Source of the DNA: Castor canadensis
Taxonomy: Eukaryota > Chordata > Mammalia > Rodentia > Castoridae
Direction of reading: 5' to 3'
Assembly: GCF_047511655.1 (NCBI RefSeq)
Contig: NC_133386.1
Coordinates: 126,289,866-126,353,865, forward strand
Length of the DNA stretch: 64,000 bases
Shown: in pieces, positions 1-13,029 of the stretch
Layout: the number at the start of each line of letters is the position of its first letter
Numbering within the stretch: the stretch's first letter is position 1
Notes under the pieces: generated by a model
Told to the model about the DNA's origin: nothing
The model's input: the letters and a program-made list of their open reading frames with translations, nothing else
Databases searched by the model: none
Made by a program: the position numbers and the translations under genes

Positions 1-2014
1 ATACATAGTGAGACCTAGTCTCAAATATCCCCCAACACAGATCAGTATAAAACTATTTTCATCAAATTATAGAAAGTGAGAAAATATTAAAATGCCAGAA
101 ATTTTCAATGAAGATAGAAATTGGCAAATGGGCTCTTTTTGAACCTTTTTGTTTTCCACATGAAATATTCATAGCTTCAGCAAAGACATTTGTTTGGAAA
201 GAGCAATAAGATCCATATAAACAAGTTTCTTCAGCACTTCCCCAAAATATCATCCTATCAAACACTTAAACATTGTCAGTCTTTATTGCAGTGTACTCTG
301 CTGCTGTCCATCCATACAAAACCCACTTTACCTGTTTTTTATAAAGAAGAAACATAAAGTGTTGATAGTGTACTTTTAAAAAAATTTAATTGTTTCCTCA
401 GCATATCTAAACTTTGAGTAGATTTACCAAAAAGCAGTCTATAAAACTTGATTGTTTGATGACAGCAACAGAGTTCCAGAGAAAATATATAATATTATTA
501 GTGATCCTTGTTCTGGCACGGGTGTTTCATATGCACCAATTAAATACTCCCAATAAGTTCCAATATAGTACAACCATTATTATTATTTCCAAATTATGTA
601 TGAACAACCGAGTCCCTGATAATTTAAGTAAATTATCAATATAACATAGATCATCAGCAGAATAATTGAGTTTTGAAGCTGTCCTGAATTTTCATATCAA
701 CCTTACATTCTTTCCACTAGGCTATGCTATATCCTCATCATATAATAACTGGCATAAATTCATCATATAGGTAGTATAGTTCAGATACTGCACTATCTGC
801 ACTGGAGATGCTGAAGAATAGGAATTTCCAGTCTCCACAAACATTTTAATATGCGCAAGGACATGCAAACACACTCATACATGCATGTCAAAAATACAAT
901 AGAAAAATGTGTACTGCATTTTTAGATTAGAACAGATTTATGTAGGAGGCCAAGTCTGAACTGTAACTTGAAAGTTGGGGAAGGTTAAAATAAAACAAAA
1001 AACAGAAACATGCACAGATGCAGATTTGGGAAATCTCTAAGCATGTTTAAGTGATAACAAATTGAGCATTTATTTATAGGGTAGAATAATTGTGAGAGGT
1101 GAGTTCTGAAAAGTAAATGCTACAGGAAGATTTCAAGATGAAAAATTTCAGTAATATGCTAAAATATATAAAATTGGTTAAAATAAAAATCTGAAAACTT
1201 TAAAATAAAAAATTGAGAAGTCAATAGATTTAATAGCAGTTAGAAAAGGCTAGGCAAATAATTATCAAACTGCAACTTAAGTTAGTAGAAAAATTTAAAA
1301 AATTAAAAGAAGGTATAGTAAAAGAACCACCAATGAGAAGAGAAAAATCTTGCATGCTGAAGAATTTCAAATAATTTACGCCTATACTCTGCCTTCAAAC
1401 AGGTGGAGTAACTCTTCAGTCCTTGTGTGGTCTGCGTAGCAATAGTTGCAGAGACTACAATGCAGGAAAGGTGAAAATGTAACTTTAAAGTGGGGAATAA
1501 TGAAAGACATGACTTCAATCTGGTGAAGAATGTCAAAATCATGTATTGATTATATGCACTCATAATAAGATGCGATGTGAATGGAACTTGGCCCCTTTGG
1601 TTTTGCTTCCCAAAAACCTTATCATCAGTCTATTCACAAGGAAAACAAAAGGCAAATAAGTCAGTTGAGAGATATTCTGCAGAACACCTAACTGGTGCCT
1701 CTTAAAAATGTTAAACACCTTGGAAATCAGGAAATCTGAGAAAATACTGTCGTTGAGTGGAGTCTTAGAAGGCAGGACAGCTAATTACAACGTTGTGTAT
1801 TAGTTGAGAGCCTAGAAAATAAGGATGTTAGGTAGAAAGCAAGGAATTGTGAGTAAAAACTGAATTTTAATTAATGAAAATACTTATACATTCTTTGTAA
1901 CAAATTTATTCTTAATATAAGATGTTAATAATAGAGAAAGCTGATAGTGAGCCATGTAGTCACAATTTTACCTAGAAACCTTATAATTTCTCTCTTTTCC
2001 TCCTCACTAACCTA

Positions 2015-2015
<1 letters not shown>
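1..2015. other. unassigned non-coding DNA
   Basis: AT-rich sequence with no open frame longer than about 90 codons that looks like a protein, and no repeat family I can recognise. Very old, unrecognisable repeats may be present. Confidence 0.5.

Positions 2016-2051
<36 letters not shown>
2016..2051. repeat. (CA)n microsatellite
   Basis: An uninterrupted run of about 18 CA dinucleotides directly after CCTAC. Simple tandem repeat, probably length-polymorphic. Confidence 0.97.
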
Positions 2052-2053
<2 letters not shown>

Positions 2054-3495
2054 GAGTTTTATGGAAAATTGAAACAATGAAATGAATGATTAGGATTTGT
2101 TCAGTTTTTGAAACAATCTAGAAGTAGTTTTACATGATACAAAATTGAATTAAAACAATTGCTCAAAGATCTAGATCAAATGGAGTAATATGAGCAACCC
2201 ATAAAAATAGAGATACAACTTTTAAGTCAAATCTTGAACAGATGTTATAAATACAAAAATGAAAAAGATAGTTACTCTTCTTAAATAATCTTTGGATTAG
2301 TGAAGGAGGCATGATATTAATTATATAATTTAGGATTACTCAGACTATGATAAATCTATTAAGTATATGTTCCAAATATTCCCTATTACTTTTTGTTTAT
2401 GCTATCTTTTGTCCATCTTAACCTTGGTTTCCTCTCTTTCCCTTTAGATTACATAAACCATGATGAAGCTGTCTCATTTGTTTCAGTATCATTGCAAGCT
2501 AGGAATATAAAATTTAAGACATAAATTATTAATTGAAATATATTAATATTCATAAATCAGAAAGTGAAAGTTTACATTAAATATAAACAGTATTTCAAAT
2601 ATCAGGGCTATTCCAAGTATAAGGTCATCCTTGTAAAGTGTAAAAGGCTTCACTTCTTTATATGTCTAAGTTAAAGTTTTAATTTCTGACTGAGACTATA
2701 ATTCAGTGGTGGAACACTTGTCAAACCAAAGAAGAAAAGGTTAGAATTTCACGTCTACCCTGTAGGGCTTCTTCTAATTGGAAGTTTCCTTAGTTTCATG
2801 AACAGAATATATTGACAGAAATCTAATGCAAATTTATTGATGTAACTTGATGGAGAATCTGTAATGGAAGGAAGAAGAGCATATCTACATTAAGCCATCC
2901 AGAGAGTTTCATTAGGTAAACTTTTGTGAAGCAAGAGAATTCTCAGCAGTTACAGTTGTTAAGAAAGAAATAGACTCAATTTGTAAAACAAGGGTAAAAG
3001 CAAGGACTCACTGGAAAGGTGGAGAGAGTAGACAATTGTTCCACATTATTTTTAATCATGTTGTGAAGGCATCTGTAACTCTGCTGAAGCAGAAGGTAGG
3101 TTTGTCCTAAATAACCTGACAGAATAAAACTTGCTATCATCTATTTTAGTGCAATCTCGGGGGTAAATTTTTCTTTAGTATAAATCTATTTACTGAAGTA
3201 AAGATATGTTAAATTTCACATTCCAGTATTACCAATTTTCATCAGAGTAGCACATAATGAAATATAGATGATTCCTGAAAAATCATTATGTCATGAATGA
3301 ACCAAACTGTTTAATATAATATAATATAATATTAACACTATAATACATATTTTCTATCTTATTCTCTTTCTCTTAATTGGCAATCTGGGTCATGTGGGAA
3401 AATGAATAATTAAATTTGATATTCAAGTCTGTCACTTGGGTTAACTTAGTAACTTTCAAAGAATAAATATGTTTTAAATGTTGCCAAACTCAGCA
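2052..3495. other. unassigned non-coding DNA
   Basis: No gene seen. At about 2695-2765 there is a weak resemblance to the A-box half of an ID-like SINE (CTATAATTCAGTGGTGGAAC). At 3312-3333 there is a short TAATA repeat. Confidence 0.45.
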
Positions 3496-3499
3496 AACA

Positions 3500-3610
3500 A
3501 CATCTTTAATCCCCATAGTAAATCTGAAAGTTAGATTCTATTACTCTTTTATCAAAAGAGAAACTGAGGTCTCATAAGCAGTGTAACTGGGAGAATCAAA
3601 TGCTTAATCA
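3500..3610 (-). repeat. MIR SINE relic
   Basis: On the plus strand the order is TTTAATCCCCATAG, a pyrimidine-rich stretch, GAGAAACTGAGGTCTCA and GTGTAACTGGGAGAATCAAATG. This follows the reverse complement of the MIR core and its flank. Diverged and of uncertain edges. Confidence 0.5.
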
Positions 3611-4184
3611 TTTTCAGGAAATAAAATTGAATGAATAAAAAAGTGATAGAAATATATGCTGAACCAGAGAAAAGAATGCATGTTCTTTAAAAAAGAGCAC
3701 CTGGATGAAAGTGCTACCTTTTCTTTTCTTTTTTTCCTAAAAGCACTCACATTCCTTCCACTTAACTTAGGAAAGTGGCAAGAATATTTGTAAACAATTT
3801 GTCAGATTCAGGAAGGCATTATCCATCTATTTTTTTGTTCAATTACCAGCTAGTAACAATTTAATAATTTATAAAGCAATTAAATGGTTTGGCATGGCTT
3901 ATAAATGGCCTTTGAAGGCAATTTTAAGAAAAGAGATACAAATATACGTTGAGTGGTGATAGCAGTGCTAAAATAAATACACACGTTTATAGATTACTAT
4001 TTGGAAAAGTGTATCTATTTGGATGTTTAAGTGATTTTTTTTTGTAAAAAGTCATGGTTTAGCATATTAGCAACTTATATTTCCCCATGCTATTAATTTA
4101 TATAAAATGTGATACAAGGTTAACAATATGCTGCTCTGATCTTACTGTGATTGAATCTCTTTTATCAGTAGAACTGTATTAACC

Positions 4185-4700
4185 TTGTGCCTTTAATCTC
4201 ATGCCCTTCTAATTCATCCTCCACATTGTCTGTGAGCAATCTTCTAAAATGTAAATTGGATGATTTTACTCTTTTCCTTCAAGTTAATCTGTGTTTCTGT
4301 ACCTCCTTTAAGACAAATTCAAATTACTTCTTATGCCATCTTTATGTTGTGGTGTTGGTACCCCAGCCAGGTTATGATCTTCTCCTCCATCCTCTATGCA
4401 TGTACTTTGCTATGAAAATTCTACACTACTAATGGTTCCCTGGGTGTGCCATGTGCTCTCATTTTGTCCTTTCTCTGTCTAGATTCTTCTTGTTCCAGCA
4501 TTCACCTACCTCTTCCTGGTACTTAGAGTTTCAGTTTCACACATACTTCATCCTGGAAGACCAGGATTATTTACTATGTGATTATCCACTATTTTCACTG
4601 TGAGGTTGGTTTAATGTCTCTGTTGTGTCCTCTGCCTCAAACACAGTGTATGACGAATGATATTCCATAGTTTGTCATTACATATTTTAAAATCAACACT
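4185..4700 (+). repeat. L2-type LINE 3' relic
   Basis: The order of short motifs follows the 3' half of mammalian L2. There is an early block with AGACAAATTCAAATTACTTC, then CCATGTGCTCTCATTTTGTCC, a block of the GTTCCAGCATTCACCTACCTC type, and an end with CCTCTGCCTCAAACACAGTG. Heavily diverged, with no coding potential left. Confidence 0.5.
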
Positions 4701-5640
4701 TGTGCATTTTCTAATAGATTCCTTACTCCTTTGTGTTAAGACACTGGTAATATGTCTACACAAAGATCTTTACTGAATACTTGACTAATAACTGATTCTT
4801 TGAAAAAATTTTATCCAAATAAAAAAAAACCTAAGCCCTTACCAGCATATGACAGTTTATATTTATACTATCCAGTTTCTTCAGAGGAAGAAAGACTACG
4901 TAAATCCTTTTATACACCAACCTAAAATAGATCTGATCCAATATCACCCATACCATAGAGACACCCAAATATTTTTGGTCCATCACTTGGTAAGCAGAAT
5001 TTTAAAATGTCCCATGTCAGGACCAATAATTGTAAGGAAGATTGTAACTAAGATATTTGGTGACTAATCAATATAGTAGAAGGAAAGAGAAAATTAAACA
5101 AAATGAAAAAAGAAGAATGAAAAAGAGAAGCCAGACAGATACCATAGAATCAATGGTATTCAAACGGACCATTTTGTGAATCTTACCAGTAACTCTTCCA
5201 CCTCATAAAACCATTCTTAACTTTCCTCCTCCCACAACTCTACAAGTTCCCTGACCTCTTTCTTTGAGGTTCAAACATTTTCATATTTTCCCCACTTATA
5301 TCAGTTCTTAACATTAAAATAATAATTTTCTAAAAAGCTATCCTTTCCATGGAGTCTGGCTATGGCTGCAGCACATGGAGGAATGAATGACCATGGTGCC
5401 CAGAAAGATAATGCAGCCAGGGTGGGATGCACCAGAATGGTGGACTTAGCCACTCTTGAAGAAGTACAAGTGTGGAAAAGAAGAAAGCTAGATCAAACCA
5501 TCAGGATCATTTTGTACATATTGTGCTTGCTGAATGCACCTGAAACCAACAAGACCCCAGTAGACAGGAACACAGTTAAAATCCAGATATTTTCTAATAA
5601 CAATTCTCCATTTAAAAGATTTACAAATTTACTTTTATAT
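4701..5640. other. unassigned non-coding DNA
   Basis: No recognised family. A 97-codon frame at 5362-5655 starts with an ATG and reads MAAAHGGMNDHGAQK, but its second half is low-information and runs into the adjoining L1. I found no family for it and do not call it a gene. Confidence 0.45.
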
Positions 5641-6239
5641 AAGGACACAAAATAGCCAAAATTATACTGAAAATGAAGAATAAAGTCAGAAATTCACATG
5701 TCCAGATTTAAATTCCTAGTAAGTGATAAAAAAATTGGATATGAACACAGGGATGTACATAGAAACCAATGAAATAGAATAGAGAGCCTAAATTAATGAA
5801 GAAATTGATGGCTGATCAATTTTTGGCAGTGGTACCAAAAGCACTGAATGTAGTCTGAACCAAATGATTTTGGTTATCCACAAGCACGATAATGAAATCA
5901 GGACCCTTCTTATTTCATACCATATACAAAAATTAACTGAAAATATGTACTATAATTAACTCAAAGCAGACAAAAGATCTAAATTAAGATTTAATTTGGT
6001 GGTAAGAAAGCAAGTATAAATGCTTATGATGATGGATTTGATAATAGATTCTTAGATATGGTATGAAGACATAACAAACAAAAGGCATAATATGAGTAGG
6101 TTAGATTTCATCAAAATTAAATGCTTTTGTGCAACAAAATAAATTAAAAAGAGAATGATAGGATAATATGCACAATGGAAGAAAATATTTGCACACCATA
6201 TAACTGATGCAGAGACTAATATTCAGAATTTACAAACAA

Positions 6240-6315
6240 TAGTTGATACATTGTAAGAACCTTTGTAAATGCCACAATGTACCCATACCCAGCACAACAA
6301 TAAAGGCAAAAAAAA
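6240..6315 (+). repeat. short LINE-1 3' terminal fragment inserted in L1M
   Basis: Contains TAAATGCCACAATGTACCCA followed by CAGCACAACAATAAAGGC and a poly(A)-like run. The same terminal motif (AGGCCACAATGTACCCCCAC, then AACAATAAAAG) ends the LINE-1 at 41385-43035. This is a very short 5'-truncated copy of that L1 subfamily. Confidence 0.7.
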
Positions 6316-6552
6316 AACCCAAAACCCAAATAACTAGTACAAGTCAACAATAACAATAAATGACCCTATAGAATATATGTATATATATAGAGAGAGAGTT
6401 GAGACTTAAATAAACATTTCCAAAGAAAATATAAAAATACTAACAAGTACAAGGAAAGATTTCAAGATTATTTGTCATTAAAGAAATGCAAATTAAAATT
6501 GCCAGAAGATGCTACTGCAAATTTACAAGGATAGTTAAAATAAAGTAGGAGT

Positions 6553-6640
6553 GGGCTGGAGATGTAGCTCAGTGATAGAGCACATGCCTAGCATACACAG
6601 ACCAAAGCACCATCAAAAGAAAAATAACAGAAAATAATAA
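6553..6640 (+). repeat. ID-like (tRNA-derived) SINE
   Basis: GGGCTGGAGATGTAGCTCAG followed by TGATAGAGCACATGCCTAGC is the tRNA-Ala-like pol III A-box half of rodent ID elements. The B-box part is degraded, and an A-rich tail (AAAAGAAAAATAACAGAAAATAA) follows. Confidence 0.85.
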
Positions 6641-7272
6641 CAAATGTTGTCAAGGATATTGAGAAGTTGGAAACTTCATATATTCTTAGATGGTATAGCT
6701 ATTGTGGTAAATAGCTTAGTAATTCCTCAAATAATAAAAACATAGAATTACTATGTGGTCCAGAAATTCCACTATTTGACACATACTTAAAAAGTTGAAC
6801 ACAGAAATTGAAACAGGTATGTTTATAGCATCACTATTTGCAATAGCCAAAAGGAGAAAACATCAATATATTTCTCAATAGAGGAGAGGACAGGCAAATT
6901 ATAAAATATATGTTCAATGGAGTATTGTTAAGTAACAAAATGAATGTAATACTGTCAAATATGATAAAGATATGTAGAAATCTCAAAAATATTATTTTGC
7001 TAAATTAAAGAAACCAGATATGAAAGACCGATAGTATGGATAGATTCTACCTGCATATAATATCCAAAATAGGTAAATCCATTGAGACAGAGTGCAGATC
7101 ACTGGTTGCCAAGGCTGGGGGGTAGAGGTCATGTCAGGGTGAAGAAAATATTTTGGAAATAGAAGGAGGTATTCATTTAATCACATTATAACTGTCATAA
7201 ATGCTACTGAGTTGTTCTGTTTTAAACGATTACTTTTACATTATGTGAATATTACCTCTGAATAAATCCTCC

Positions 7273-7470
7273 AAGGTGGTTACGCATATCTGAAACCCCA
7301 CTGTGGCAGCAGAGAAAAGAACATGATAAGTTTAAGGCCAGCTTGGGGTACATAGCAAGTTAAAGGTCTGACTCAAACAAACAAGGGCTGGGGATGTAGC
7401 TCAGTAGTAGAATGCTTGCCTAGCATATGCAAGGTTCTATGCTGTACAATCAGCACCATGTTAAAAAAAT
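7273..7470 (+). repeat. composite SINE: B1-like unit plus ID-like unit
   Basis: The left part (7273-7380) has the degraded B1 landmarks AAGTTTAAGGCCAGCTTGGG and GTACATAGCAAG. The right part (7385-7470) is an ID unit starting GGGCTGGGGATGTAGCTCAG, ending CAGCACCATG with an A-rich tail. A fused B1-ID arrangement is seen in several rodent groups. Confidence 0.8.
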
Positions 7471-8020
7471 CCTCATCTGATAATCAACATATTAATAACA
7501 AAATGTTGAATGATGCTAAAACTTGTATAGAACATAACTATGTAGTTTCAAAGTAATGTCCCCACAAAATTTGTACTAATTTTAAAGGGAATAAAAAATA
7601 GTTTTACATTGGAGAATTCACACAAGAATCATTATCATGGAAATTATCAATGTAATAAAAGCACTATAAACATGACAATATCACATTTGTGTAACTCAGT
7701 GGAGTAAAGTGGATTCAACATCACTTCTGTGACATACAAGTCCCAAATGCATTGCACATGTGGTTTTAACAGGAAACACACACGATAATGGCCAGAAGGT
7801 ATGATGCCAAGCTAGAATGTCCTGAAAAGCCATTGTGGGGAACAGTGAACCAAACAATATATCTGGGCAAAGGCTATGCAAGGGTTTGTGCTATTTTTAT
7901 ATCTTTCTGTATGTTTTAAGGTGTTGGAAACTAAGAAGTTAAAGAAAAAAATAAACCTCAATAACAGTTGGTACAATCAGGAGAAGCTATAGTGACTCTG
8001 ATACAGAACTAAATCATTTG
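7471..8020. other. unassigned non-coding DNA
   Basis: No gene or recognised repeat seen. A 61-codon minus-strand frame here has no recognisable features. Confidence 0.45.
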
Positions 8021-8024
8021 CTTT

Positions 8025-8196
8025 GTAGCTTAGTGGGCATGTCTGACAAATGCTTTGAAATTGGTTCATCTGTAGCCTTAGTTATTCTCATACCTGCTTC
8101 AAAAGGTGTTGTCTTAAATAAGATAATGCAAGTTAAGCACTTTGCAAATTTCCTGGCTTATATTAATTTCTCAATAAATGTCAAATTCAATTATTA
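8025..8196 (+). repeat. MIR SINE relic
   Basis: Ordered MIR landmarks: TTCATCTGTAGCC (from TCATCTGTAAAAT), TTAAATAAGATAATGCAAG, TAAGCACTTTGCAA and the terminal CTCAATAAATGTCAA. Confidence 0.75.
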
Positions 8197-8569
8197 AATA
8201 ATGAAGGGAAATCAGGGCAAGATCTCAACTGAGTTCACTTACAGTATCTTATTTTGTAAATTGGAATTTAGATTATGGAACTAAGACAGTCATGAATTAT
8301 TTTTAGCTTTCTTATTAAAAGCAACCTATTTCAAATATTTCAATGCTACCAAAGCTGACTGCTTTATTTTATTTCTCTTTCTAATTTTAAAATGTTATAT
8401 ATATAATTGAACAAAGTATGTTTGAAATTTTCTGGAATGTATATAAGGAGTAAATAACAAATATTATTTTAGCATTAGTACTCAATTCAAATGCTTCAGA
8501 AGGAGTTACTGCAAGCATTATTTTATATTTCCAGAGTTGTAGGGAATGACTTAAATTAGTAAAATTAGA
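8197..8569. other. unassigned non-coding DNA
   Basis: AT-rich; nothing recognised. Confidence 0.45.
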
Positions 8570-10800
8570 GTTGAAAACAGAGATGTTATAACAAATACTA
8601 ATGAAATCCAGAGGCTCAATAGGAAATACTTAGAAAACCTATGCTACAACAAACTGAAAAATCTTAAAAATATGGATAAATTTCTCAATGCATTGACTGA
8701 CCACAATTTAACACAGGATATAAGCCACCTAAATTAAAGATCTATATCAACCAATGAAATCGAGGCAGTAACAGTCTCCCAACAAAAAGCTCAGCACTTC
8801 ATAGATTCACTGCTGAATTCTATTAGACCTTTAAAGAAGAACTAATACCAATACTTCTCAAGATTTTCTGTAAATTCGAAAGGGTAGGAGCACTACCAAA
8901 CTCATTCTATGAAGCATTCCAAAAGCAGACAAGCATACAACAAAAAATAGAATTATAGTCCAAAGAACATAGATGAAAAAATTCTCAATAAAATACTGAT
9001 GAAACTGAATTCAGTAACATATTGAAAGGATCAAACATCAAAATCAAGTTGGTTTCATTCCAGGGATGCAGGTATGGTACAACATATGCAAACTGAAAAG
9101 AATAATACAGCATATAAATTAAACCAAGGAAAAAAATCACACAGTCATCTCAATAAATGTATAAAGAGCCTTTGACAAAACTCAACATCCTTTCTTGATA
9201 AAAGCCCCAATGAAACTAACAATAACAGGAATGTACCTCAACATATAAAGTCTATATATGACAAACTTATAGACAACTTTATACTAAATTGGGAAAAACT
9301 GAAACCATTTCCTCTAAAGTTGGGAATGAGACAAGACTTTCTACTGTCTCCGCTGTTATTCAACTTAGTTTTGAATTCCTAGCCAAAGCAATAAGGTAGG
9401 AGGAAGAAATGAGAGTATTTCAAAGAGGGAGGAAGAAGTCAAATTATCCCTATTTGTAGATGAAATGATCTTATCCCTAGAAGACCCTAAAACCCACCAA
9501 AAACTCTTCGACATCATAAACACTTTCAGCAGGATATAAAAATATACGGATGTGAGAATCTTTTTTATACACCAACAGTGAACAGACTGAGAAAGAATTA
9601 AGGAAATCAATTCCATTTACAATAGTCTCAAACAATACTAGGAATAAATTTAGCAAAGGAAGTAGAAGACCTCTACAATGAAAATTATAAATCAAGGAAG
9701 AAAATAATTGAAGAAACAGCAGAAAACGGAAAGTTCATCCATGCCCATTGATTGGAAGAATTAATATCGTGAAAATGACTATACTATGAAAAGAAATCTA
9801 TATGTTTAATTCAATTTCCATCAAAATTCTATGACATTCTTCACAGAGGTAGAAAAATCAACCCTAAAGGTCACATAGACCTCCAATAGTCAAGGCAATC
9901 CTGAGCAAAAAGAGCAATGCTTGAAATGCCACAATGCCTGGCTTCAAACTATATTACAGAGCTATAGCAATAAAAACAGCATGGTACTGCCACAAAAACA
10001 GACTAAAACAATGTATTAGAATAGACATAAATCTAAGCAGTTATAGTCACCTGTCTTTGTCTTTGATAAAGGAACCCAAACCATACTTTGGCAACAAGAC
10101 AGCCTCTAGATTAAATGATGCTGAGAATACTGGAAATCTGAATGTAAAAGACTGAAACTAGATCCCTGTCTTTCACCCTATACTAATATCAATTCAAAAT
10201 GGATCAAACTCCTTAATACTACTCCAGGAAAGAATAGGGTAAATACTAGAAATAAAGACATAAGCAATAATTTCCTGAATAGAATTCCAAAAGTTCAGCA
10301 ATTAAGAGAAAGGATCAACAAATGGGACTACAGGAAACCAAAAAGCTTCTGCACAGCAAAGGAAACTGTCACCAAGCTGAAAAGACAGCTAACAGAATGC
10401 GAGAAAATCTTTGCTAGCTATATAGGTATACAATGGATTAATAACCATAATTTATAAGGGACTCAAAAAACTAAACTCCCAAAGAATCAATGACTCAATG
10501 AAGAAATGGGCAAGTGAACTGGAACAGAAATTTTTCAAAAGAAGTGCAAATGGCAAATAAATGCATGAAGAAATACCCAACATCCATGGCCAATAAAGAA
10601 AATACAAATCAAAACCTTAATAAGAGTTCACCTCACTCCATTCCGAGTGGGTATCATCAAGAACATAAACAGCAACCAAAACTGGTGAGGATATGGGGTA
10701 AAAGAAACCCTTATACACTGTTGGTGGGAATGTAAATTAATACAACTGCTGTGGAAAGGTTGTGCAGAGGTTCCTCAAAAACTAAAGAATACTAAAAGAT
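8570..10800 (+). pseudogene. decayed LINE-1 ORF2 fragment (reverse transcriptase region to near C-terminus)
   Basis: In its family, ORF2 is the endonuclease and reverse transcriptase that copies LINE-1 RNA into the genome at nicked DNA. This fragment runs parallel to ORF2 of the L1 at 28.9-36 kb, from the segment before the RT domain to the zinc-knuckle-like C-terminal region (10514-10735 still reads NRNFSKEVQMANKCMKKYP). The catalytic box is lost: at 9453-9464 the codons read F-V-D-E where the family has F-A-D-D. Stops and frameshifts are frequent and there is an internal deletion near 8935. It stops short of the 3' UTR at about 10800, so the 3' end was removed by a later event rather than by normal 5' truncation. 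Confidence 0.88.
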
Positions 10801-11490
10801 AACTTATCTTCCTCCATGGCCACAGAGGACAGCAAGAACCAGAGGCTCCTGAATTATAACTACATCCCATGTCAGCAGAAAATAGCTAATAACGGAATTA
10901 TGACTCCTTTTTCCCTAAAAGATTTCAGGGTCTCTAGTCCTTGAGTGAGGATTGACAAGTAGCAGGTAAACAAAAGCAGGGGCCACAAGAGTAAAATGGG
11001 ATTTAAATCATTATAATTCAACTCCCCAACTCCACTAATCTCTATTTAAGATCAGGTGGCCAGAGTCTAGGGGCTTAATTAACTCTTTACCCAAGAGTAA
11101 TCCACACCCTAAATATCAAGACCTAAGAGCTAGGTAAAACAAAGGTTTGGGAATTAGTAGATTTCTCAATGTCTTTCTTAACAAGACAATGACCCAAATC
11201 CAGGAAATCATCCTAGGGGCCAAAAATGACACCTCCCTGTTTTAGCAGTCATGTCAGTCACCCAGACCCATTATCTTTGACCACATATATTCCCCCAGCT
11301 CTCCAGAATAAGACTAAAAGACAGAGACCACCATTTCAAGTTTTTGCTCCCATTTCCTACAGGGAGAACAGAAAATGTCTCTTTTTCTCTGTCTATGACC
11401 TCATTGTTCTCACTCTAGAGACAAAGTGCTTTCAGTCTGTTGAAAGTATATTCCTTTCCTAATAAACTTTACTATCACTTTTACTGAAAA
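10801..11490 (+). repeat. probable LTR (class I ERV-like), plus orientation
   Basis: An LTR-like block abuts the broken end of the L1 fragment. A TG-start candidate is at about 10870 (TGTCAGCAGAAAATAGC). TATTTAAG at about 11043 could be a TATA-like element. The end holds CCTAATAAACTTTACTATCA, a typical LTR polyadenylation segment. No gag/pol sequence adjoins, so it would be a solo LTR. Exact ends and target duplications were not resolved. Confidence 0.55.
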
Positions 11491-11934
11491 AAAATAGAAA
11501 AAGAGATATTGCTCTTATGCAGTGTATATTTTATTGGAGTGCCACCACATACAATAGAAAAAATATGTGTTTGAGTGACAGGGTGGCTATTTTAAATTGG
11601 ATAGTTGGAGCAAAACTTTCTTGGAAAACAATAAGATGAAGGCTGAATGCCAAAGGGTTTCAGGAAGAGGGTATAAACTAATGTATAGATTTATTAAGAG
11701 TATATTTTTTCATCTATAAGAAAATAGACTGCAAGTTTAGAGGATAGCTACCTTATTTCTACTGTAATAAAGCATAGATAGATAGTTCAATGCATTTTCT
11801 TCATTCACCATATTTTTAATGTGTAAACATCAGTTAATAACTATAATAAAAACCAGCAAAGCAAAACATTTTCAGAAGAATCCCTTATAAGTACTTGTGA
11901 AAATCCTAAAACTTTTACCAAACATAGAGGGCCT
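11491..11934. other. unassigned non-coding DNA
   Basis: No gene or recognised repeat. Confidence 0.45.
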
Positions 11935-12478
11935 CCAATTTAAAATGATTTGATTTAATGATTTTTTGACTTAAGAATGGTGTGAAAATGATATGCATTT
12001 AGTAGAAACCATATTTTGAATTTTTATCTTTTTCTTGGCTACTTATAGGCAGAACAACACTGTCTTGCAGTGCTGGTCAGTGACAGTTTATACAGCTTCC
12101 AAGCAACCATGAGATCATGATGTACTGTTCAGCATACTGTGTGGCCAGCACTTTCTGGATATTATATTTTGTGTTTTCATATTCCATCATATCTACAAAA
12201 TGCCCATCTGCGTTTCTTGTACTCATACACCCATTCTGTTTTTCATTTTTAATTAAAGAACATGAGATATTCAATGCTTTATTATAAAATAGGCTTTGTG
12301 ATTTTACCCTACTGCAGCTTATATATATGTTCTGAACACACTTAAGCTAGGCTAGGCTAAGCTATTATGTTTGGTAGGTTAGGTGAATTAAATGCTTCTT
12401 CAGCTTAGTATATTTTCAACATATTATTGATTTTTTGGGATGTAGCTTCATCATAACTCAAAGAGCATGTATATAATA
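11935..12478 (+). mobile_element. Tigger-type (TcMar) non-autonomous DNA transposon relic
   Basis: The interior matches a MITE also found in other placental mammals. It contains CCATTCTGTTTTTCATTTTT, then GAGATATTCAATGC, TTATTATAAAATAGGCTTTG, and GCTAGGCTAGGCTAAGCTAT followed by TAGGTTAGGTGAATTAAATG. The ends are weakly inverted (left GACTTAAGAATGG; right GGGATGTAGCTTCATCATAA). It has no transposase and was mobilised in trans. Its presence in distant mammals implies insertion before the rodent radiation. Confidence 0.85.
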
Positions 12479-13029
12479 CAATAGGACACCAAAAGAATAA
12501 ACTAGCTAAAATTAGTAGAGTTTAATTGAGTGAGAAATATTTTACATTGTAAAGCACTATCATACAGATATTATAATAATGCACTAATTTTTGAATAAAA
12601 TCACTCTATTAAAATGGGAATATGTGGGTTATTTCTAAACTTGATTAAATGTATGTATATATTTATGGATATGTATTCAAAATTACAGGAGCATATAGTA
12701 TATTTCAAACCATATAATAGAAACATGATATAAACAAGAGAAGCACTTCCACTAAAGTTGTAAATAAAACATGGTATTAACTATTCTCAAAATATTCTAA
12801 GTTTAATTTGAATCAAGGCAACTGAATTAGAAACAAAATATTAGAAAAGTCAAATTATCTTCTTATATGTGCTGTGATCATTTAACTAGGAAAGGAAAAA
12901 ATCTATTGCAAATAAGAACAATAAAGTGGTTAGATATGAAATATGGAACAGACTATTATACTTTCATGATTCATGTCACAAATGTCCTTTATAAGAAGCA
13001 AAGAAAAATTAGGTACTCAAATGCATACC
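12479..13029. other. unassigned non-coding DNA
   Basis: AT-rich; an 81-codon frame at 12867-13112 shows no family features and runs into L1M sequence. Confidence 0.45.

Larger units (their letters stand above)
5640..7265 (+). repeat. old LINE-1 (L1M-type), ORF2 C-terminal region and 3' UTR
   Basis: Decayed L1 sequence in plus orientation. At 5640-6240 it matches the late ORF2 part (AATGAAATAGAATAGAGAGCC and the following GATGGCTGATCAATTTTTGGC). Further on come the ORF2 C-terminal landmarks and then a 3' UTR with CACTGGTTGCCAAGGCTGGGGG and a GCTACTGAGTTGTTCTG block, typical of ancient L1M 3' ends. Riddled with stops. Two younger pieces lie inside it, at about 6240-6315 and 6553-6640. Confidence 0.75.

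Noticed and set aside
5362-5655. 97-codon frame starting MAAAHGG
   Set aside because: No recognised family, ends in low-information sequence overlapping the L1M start, and has no promoter, splice or codon support.
6553-6625. tRNA gene candidate (GGGCTGGAGATGTAGCTCAG)
   Set aside because: It has only the pol III A-box half typical of ID SINEs, no acceptor-stem pairing or intact T-loop, and an A-rich tail.
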